Positions 5,607 to 8,983 of a DNA stretch of 8,983 nt are shown piece by piece. The stretch lies in NCBI GenBank assembly GCA_020634215.1, contig JACKCD010000093.1, positions 1 through 8,983 on the forward strand, read 5' to 3'. The notes under the pieces were generated by a model. That model did not search any database. It had not been told where the DNA came from and saw nothing but the letters and a program-made list of their open reading frames with translations. Source of the DNA: Ardenticatenaceae bacterium. GTDB taxonomy: Bacteria; Chloroflexota; Anaerolineae; Promineifilales; Promineifilaceae. A program made the translations under genes and the position numbers. Numbering within the stretch: position 1 is the first letter of the stretch; each line of letters starts with the position of its first letter.

Positions 5607-5649
5607 TGATGACTGGTTACTGATGACTGGTTACTGTTTACCGATTACC
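5601..5649. repeat. Heptamer tandem array, family C, 7 units
   Basis: Seven consecutive 7-base units: GATTACT, GATGACT, GGTTACT, GATGACT, GGTTACT, GTTTACC, GATTACC. The middle part is also a perfect two-fold repeat of 14 bases (5605-5618 and 5619-5632). It fills most of the 79-base gap between tetR and the ATPase gene and ends 12 bases before the ATG. Its unit length matches that of the family B hairpins, although the sequence differs. Confidence 0.85.
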
Positions 5650-5661
5650 AAAACAAAACAT

Positions 5662-6672
5662 ATGTCAAAAGTTGAACTACACCACATTTGGAAAATCTTT
5701 GGCCCCAACCCCCAATACGTCATGGAGTCGTTGGAAAAATCGGCTTCACGGGCGGATGTGCTGAGCCAGACGGGGCATGTGCTGGCGGTGCGGGATGTGT
5801 CGCTGGCGGTGGGGGAGGGGGAGATTTTTGTGGTGATGGGGCTGTCGGGCAGTGGTAAATCTACGCTGGTGCGCTGCCTCTCGCGGCTGATTGAGCCGAC
5901 GGCGGGCAAGGTGCTGATTAACGGCGAAGATGTGACGGCGATGGACGAGGCGGCGCTGCGGGAGCTGCGGCGACACAAAGTGAGCATGGTGTTCCAGCGT
6001 TTTGGCCTGTTTCCCCACCGGCGGGTGGTGGACAATGTGGCGTATGGGCTGGAGGTGCAGGGGGTGGAAACGGCCGTTCGCCTTGCCAAAGCAGAGCAAG
6101 TATTGCAGCTTGTGGGGTTGAACGGCTGGGAACATCATTTCCCCCACGAACTCAGCGGCGGGATGCAGCAGCGGGTGGGGCTGGCGCGGGCACTGGCCGT
6201 TGACCCCGAAATTATGCTCTGCGACGAGCCATTTAGTGCCCTCGACCCGCTCATTCGGCGCGACATGCAAAACGAACTGCTCCATTTGCAGCAGACGCTG
6301 CACAAAACCATCATTTTTATTACCCATGACTTTCTGGAGGCGCTAAAGCTGGGCGACCGGATTGCCATTATGAAGGATGGGGAAATTGTGCAGCTTGGTA
6401 CGCCGGAGGAGATTGTGGCGCGGCCGGTGAACGACTATGTGCGTGAATTTACGCGGGATGTGCCACGGGCAAAGGTGTTGACGGCGGCGGCGGTGATGAA
6501 TCCGGCAGACGGAGCCACGGCCGAGCAGTCGGTGACGGCCGAGACGACATTGGAGGCGTTGATTCCCCGCGTGCTGTCGTATGATGGGCTGCTGGCGGTG
6601 CTAGACGAGGCCGGGACGGTCATTGGCTCACTGGATCGGCGCACAGTGCTGCTGGCGCTGGCGGAGGGTTAG
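5662..6672 (+). CDS. proV: ABC transporter ATPase, glycine betaine/proline type
   Basis: A 336-residue ATPase of the ProV/OpuAA group, powering uptake of quaternary amines. It shows Walker A GLSGSGKST (60-68), Q-loop FQRFGLFPHRRVVDNVAYG (Q112), signature LSGGMQQ (164-170), Walker B IMLCDEP with E189, and switch His222 in FITHD. The N-terminal FGPNPQYVMESLEK and the string FGLFPHRRVVDN are typical of the betaine subgroup. E. coli ProV has about 400 residues with two CBS domains. Here only about 75 residues follow the ATPase core, with one recognisable CBS-like half (TLEALIPRVLSYDGLLAVLDEAGTVIGSLDRR, about 296-327). Osmosensing through paired CBS domains is therefore doubtful. The start is the ATG at 5662; an upstream ATG at 5623 lies in the heptamer array and would add 13 unrelated residues. 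No Shine-Dalgarno is visible. The permease follows after 3 bases. Confidence 0.92.
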   Translation: MSKVELHHIWKIFGPNPQYVMESLEKSASRADVLSQTGHVLAVRDVSLAVGEGEIFVVMGLSGSGKSTLVRCLSRLIEPTAGKVLINGEDVTAMDEAALRELRRHKVSMVFQRFGLFPHRRVVDNVAYGLEVQGVETAVRLAKAEQVLQLVGLNGWEHHFPHELSGGMQQRVGLARALAVDPEIMLCDEPFSALDPLIRRDMQNELLHLQQTLHKTIIFITHDFLEALKLGDRIAIMKDGEIVQLGTPEEIVARPVNDYVREFTRDVPRAKVLTAAAVMNPADGATAEQSVTAETTLEALIPRVLSYDGLLAVLDEAGTVIGSLDRRTVLLALAEG

Positions 6673-6675
6673 GCG

Positions 6676-8802
6676 ATGGGGCAATTGGCGCAGCGGATAG
6701 ATGGGTTGGGGCAAAGGCGGGGGGGAAAACGGCCGTTTTTTCCCCTCATTCTGTTGATTGTCGGCATTATCGGGCTGCTGCTGCTGGCACAGGCAGTTGC
6801 CCAAACCGATAACTTTGCCGAGACGTGGAACCTGGGGCTGCGCGACGTGCTCAATGAGTTTAAGCGGTGGGTGGTGGTCAACCGGAATGACCATTGGCTG
6901 TTTGTCTTTTTCTTTGAGCCATTGAGCGCGGTAATTGATTTTGGCCTGCGGCGGGTGGAGGATTTGCTGCTGTGGCTGCCGTGGCCGGTGGTGATTGCAG
7001 GCACGTTTTGGCTGGGGGAGCGGATTGGGGGTCTGCGGTTGGGGTTGTTAACGGCCGTTTGTCTCATTCCCATGGGCTTGTTTGGTCTGTGGGCAGAAAG
7101 TATGCAAACATTGTCGCTAATGGTAACGGCCGTTCTTTTCGCCCTCGCCCTCGGCATCCCCGTCGGCATTTGGACAGCCCGCAGCCCACGCGCCGAAAAG
7201 CTGCTCCGCCCCGTACTCGATGCCATGCAAACCATGCCCGCCTTCGTCTACCTCATCCCCGTTCTGCTGTTTTTTGGCGTGGCTCGCGTCCCCAGCATCA
7301 TCGCCACCATCATCTACGCCCTGCCCCCCATCATTCGCCTCACCAACCTCGGCATCCGCACCGTCCCCGCCGACGCTTTGGAAGCGGCCGAAGCGTTTGG
7401 AGCCACCGAACGGCAGCTTTTGCGCGGCGTGCAGTTGCCGCTTGCCATGCCCACCATCATGGTGGGGGTCAACCAAACCATCATGATGGCACTGAGCATC
7501 GTCGTTATCGCGGCTCTGATTGGCGCGGGTGGGCTGGGGGATGTTGTTCTCAAGTCGCTGCGCCGTTTGCAGGTGGGTTCTGCGCTGGAAGCCGGGTTAG
7601 CCATCGTCTTTATGGCTGTGCTGCTTGACCGGCTCAGTGCCGCCCTCACCCATTTGGAGCGCAACAGCCAGCCCCGTTTTAAGGGGTTCCGCTTTTTCAG
7701 CGAGAAGCAACGCCATCTAACGTGGGTGCGCCGAATTGAAGAAGTCATTGAAACGATTTACCAGGCGTGCGGCCGTTATGCGAGTTGGGTTAACGCGCAG
7801 GTTGGGCGCGTTGTGAAAGATGGGCGCATGGGGCAATGGGTGCGCCGCTACCCCAACGGCGTGGCGCTGCTGCTGACGTTGCTGCTCGTCAGCATCCTCA
7901 TGCGGCTGCTGGGGCTGGGCGATTTTCCCCGCGTCCTGCGTGTTGACATTCGCGGCGTGGTAGATGGGCTGGTGCAGTGGATGCAGGTCAATTTGTACGA
8001 CATCGGTGGTTCCGGCATTGGCACGGGGCCACTGCGCGATTTTCTTATCATCAGCGTCTTTCAGCCGCTGCAACATTTTTTGGCCGAGCAGCTACCGTGG
8101 ACGGTGGTGGCGTTTGTCTTTGCCTTTTTGGGGTATCAGGCTGGCGGCTGGCGGTTGGCACTGTCGGTGCTGGGGCTGACGCTGTTGATAGGGTTGCTGG
8201 GGATGTGGCCGTTTGCGATGGATACGCTGGCGCAAACGCTGGTGGCGGTGCTCATTTGCGTGGCAATTGGCATTCCGCTGGGCATTTGGTCGGCGCACAA
8301 TGACCGCGTAGAGCAGTTTGTTCGTCCGATTCTTGACTTTTTGCAGACGATCCCCATTTTTGTCTATCTGGTTCCAGTGATTATGCTCTTTGGCACGGGC
8401 AGCGTGGCGGGGCTGATCGCCTCGGTGCTGTATTCGGCCGTGCCGGTGATTCGCCTGACTAATGCCGGGATTCGCAGTGTGGATGAGACGCTGCGCGAAT
8501 CGGCCACGGCCTTTGGCTCGACCCAGCGGCAAATGCTGACCAAGCTGGAAATTCCGCTGGCGTTTCCGTCAATTATGCTGGGGATTAATCAGACGATTAT
8601 GATGGTATTGGCGATGGTGATCATTGCCGGTTTGGTGGGGGCGACGGGGCTGGGGCTGGAGGTGTATCAGGGGTTTGCCAACGACAATATGGGGCGGAGT
8701 GTGGAAGCGGGGTTGGCGATTGTGCTGTTGGCGATTATGATTGACCGAATTACGCAGAAGTTGGCGGAGAAAACGGCCGTTTCTGCCAACATTACCCTAT
8801 AG
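6676..8802 (+). CDS. Fused double permease, glycine betaine/proline ABC transporter
   Basis: A 708-residue membrane protein made of two ProW-like permease units in one chain. Unit 1 has its core at about 140-320 with the EAA loop EAAEAFGATERQLLRGVQLP (from 236); unit 2 has its core at about 512-692 with ESATAFGSTQRQMLTKLEIP (from 608). The two EAA loops are 372 residues apart and both keep the AFG-T-RQ pattern that contacts the ATPase. Each unit has its own hydrophobic N-terminal part, and a hydrophilic linker (about 328-393) joins them. Typical ProW or OpuAB act as homodimers, so one copy should form a complete channel with two ProV-like ATPases. The ATG is 3 bases after the ATPase stop, with GGAGGG (6663-6668) inside that gene's end, so translation is probably coupled. 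No substrate-binding protein or fused binding domain is present here. Four perfect AACGGCCGTT copies occur. Confidence 0.92.
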   Translation: MGQLAQRIDGLGQRRGGKRPFFPLILLIVGIIGLLLLAQAVAQTDNFAETWNLGLRDVLNEFKRWVVVNRNDHWLFVFFFEPLSAVIDFGLRRVEDLLLWLPWPVVIAGTFWLGERIGGLRLGLLTAVCLIPMGLFGLWAESMQTLSLMVTAVLFALALGIPVGIWTARSPRAEKLLRPVLDAMQTMPAFVYLIPVLLFFGVARVPSIIATIIYALPPIIRLTNLGIRTVPADALEAAEAFGATERQLLRGVQLPLAMPTIMVGVNQTIMMALSIVVIAALIGAGGLGDVVLKSLRRLQVGSALEAGLAIVFMAVLLDRLSAALTHLERNSQPRFKGFRFFSEKQRHLTWVRRIEEVIETIYQACGRYASWVNAQVGRVVKDGRMGQWVRRYPNGVALLLTLLLVSILMRLLGLGDFPRVLRVDIRGVVDGLVQWMQVNLYDIGGSGIGTGPLRDFLIISVFQPLQHFLAEQLPWTVVAFVFAFLGYQAGGWRLALSVLGLTLLIGLLGMWPFAMDTLAQTLVAVLICVAIGIPLGIWSAHNDRVEQFVRPILDFLQTIPIFVYLVPVIMLFGTGSVAGLIASVLYSAVPVIRLTNAGIRSVDETLRESATAFGSTQRQMLTKLEIPLAFPSIMLGINQTIMMVLAMVIIAGLVGATGLGLEVYQGFANDNMGRSVEAGLAIVLLAIMIDRITQKLAEKTAVSANITL

Positions 8803-8810
8803 TTGTACAA

Positions 8811-8861
8811 AGAGATTGGGGATTGGAGATTGGTGCTTGCAATCTCCAATCTCCAATCTCT
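8811..8861. repeat. Heptamer inverted repeat, family B, copy 2 (3 units per arm)
   Basis: The left arm 8811-8832 (three GAGATTG-type heptamers) pairs with the right arm 8840-8861 over 22 bp with a single G-T wobble; the loop is 7 bases. It is the same family as 579-649 but one heptamer shorter per arm. It lies between the stops of the convergent permease and the last gene, and may hinder transcription from both sides, although no U run follows. Confidence 0.9.
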
Positions 8862-8873
8862 AGTCGTTGTTGA

Positions 8874-8983
8874 TTAGACCAATAACAGCAGCCCGTTAGC
8901 AACGGCCGTTTCCGTACGCATCAGCATCTCATCAAACAAATGCGCCAGACCGGGGCGAGGGGCGATGACGTTGAGCAGTCGGA
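8874..8983 (-). CDS. 3' end of an unidentified gene
   Basis: An open frame on the - strand enters from the right edge and ends at TAA (8876 to 8874). It encodes 35 residues: RLLNVIAPRPGLAHLFDEML, then MRTETAVANGLLLLV. The reading has no interruption, stops in the gap after the heptamer hairpin, and places its AACGGCCGTT copy (8901-8910) in the same Thr-Ala-Val frame as most genes here, which supports real coding. No family can be recognised from so short a piece. It is convergent with the permease gene, 71 bases between stops. Confidence 0.55.
   Translation of the reverse strand, partial: RLLNVIAPRPGLAHLFDEMLMRTETAVANGLLLLV

Larger units (their letters stand above)
429..8910. repeat. Dispersed palindrome AACGGCCGTT (HIP1-like), 11 perfect copies
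   Basis: The entry spans from first to last copy of an interspersed 10-bp palindrome. Perfect copies begin at 429, 1959, 2412, 3517, 5030, 6069, 6728, 7050, 7125, 8772 and 8901. One-mismatch copies begin at 2203, 2689 and 4284, and a two-mismatch copy at 7768. All are inside coding sequence. Ten of the 11 perfect copies are read in the same frame (ACG GCC GTT, Thr-Ala-Val), including the two on - strand genes; the copy at 6728 is read as Arg-Pro-Phe. ftsY and rsfS have none. With about 57% GC assumed, roughly 0.01 perfect copies would be expected in 9 kb by base composition. The closest known parallel is HIP1 (GCGATCGC) of cyanobacteria; a role is unknown. Confidence 0.9.

Noticed and set aside
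5601..5649. CRISPR-like array
   Set aside because: Units are 7 bases with no unique spacers; a simple tandem repeat.
5623..5661. Start of the ATPase gene at ATG 5623
   Set aside because: Lies within the heptamer array and adds MTGYCLPITKTKH, unrelated to the family; ATG 5662 begins the conserved region.
6972..7628. 218-residue open frame overlapping the permease on the + strand
   Set aside because: Low-complexity His/Arg/Pro sequence resulting from GC-rich codons of the real gene in another frame.

Overview
The window looks like a moderately GC-rich bacterial chromosome, most likely a Chloroflexota of the Anaerolineae/Promineifilum kind. That placement is inference: no rRNA or phylogenetic marker was compared. 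It rests on the style of the protein sequences, the dense short intergenic hairpin repeats and a heavily repeated AACGGCCGTT palindrome. No mobile element, tRNA, rRNA or CRISPR array is visible.

Left part (1-3190, all + strand) is housekeeping: the tail of a Nudix hydrolase, xseB (exonuclease VII small subunit), ftsY (SRP receptor), prfB (release factor 2, split by the classical programmed +1 frameshift at an in-frame TGA) and rsfS (ribosome silencing factor, probably starting at a CTG codon). It ends in a perfect bidirectional terminator hairpin shared with the next, convergent gene.

Right part (3229-8802) is a choline / glycine-betaine type module. A BetA-like GMC oxidoreductase on the - strand is divergent from a TetR-family regulator on the + strand. 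The 143-bp gap holds a 16-bp near-palindrome overlapping the predicted betA -35 box and the predicted tetR start site. After tetR come a ProV-like ATPase with a shortened C-terminal CBS region and, 3 bp on, a 708-residue permease in which two ProW-like units are fused. The likely logic is that the regulator senses choline, betaine or a related compound and controls import (ABC transporter) and oxidation (BetA) together. No substrate-binding protein and no betaine-aldehyde dehydrogenase lie in the window. The last 110 bases carry the 3' end of an unidentified - strand gene.

The most unusual content is structural. (1) AACGGCCGTT occurs 11 times perfectly and 3 more times with one mismatch in 9 kb, nearly always in genes and mostly read as Thr-Ala-Val, like HIP1 in cyanobacteria. 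(2) These sites mark local strand-composition switches, G-rich before and C-rich after. (3) Most intergenic gaps hold a hairpin or a heptanucleotide tandem repeat, in several distinct families, some with two copies here.
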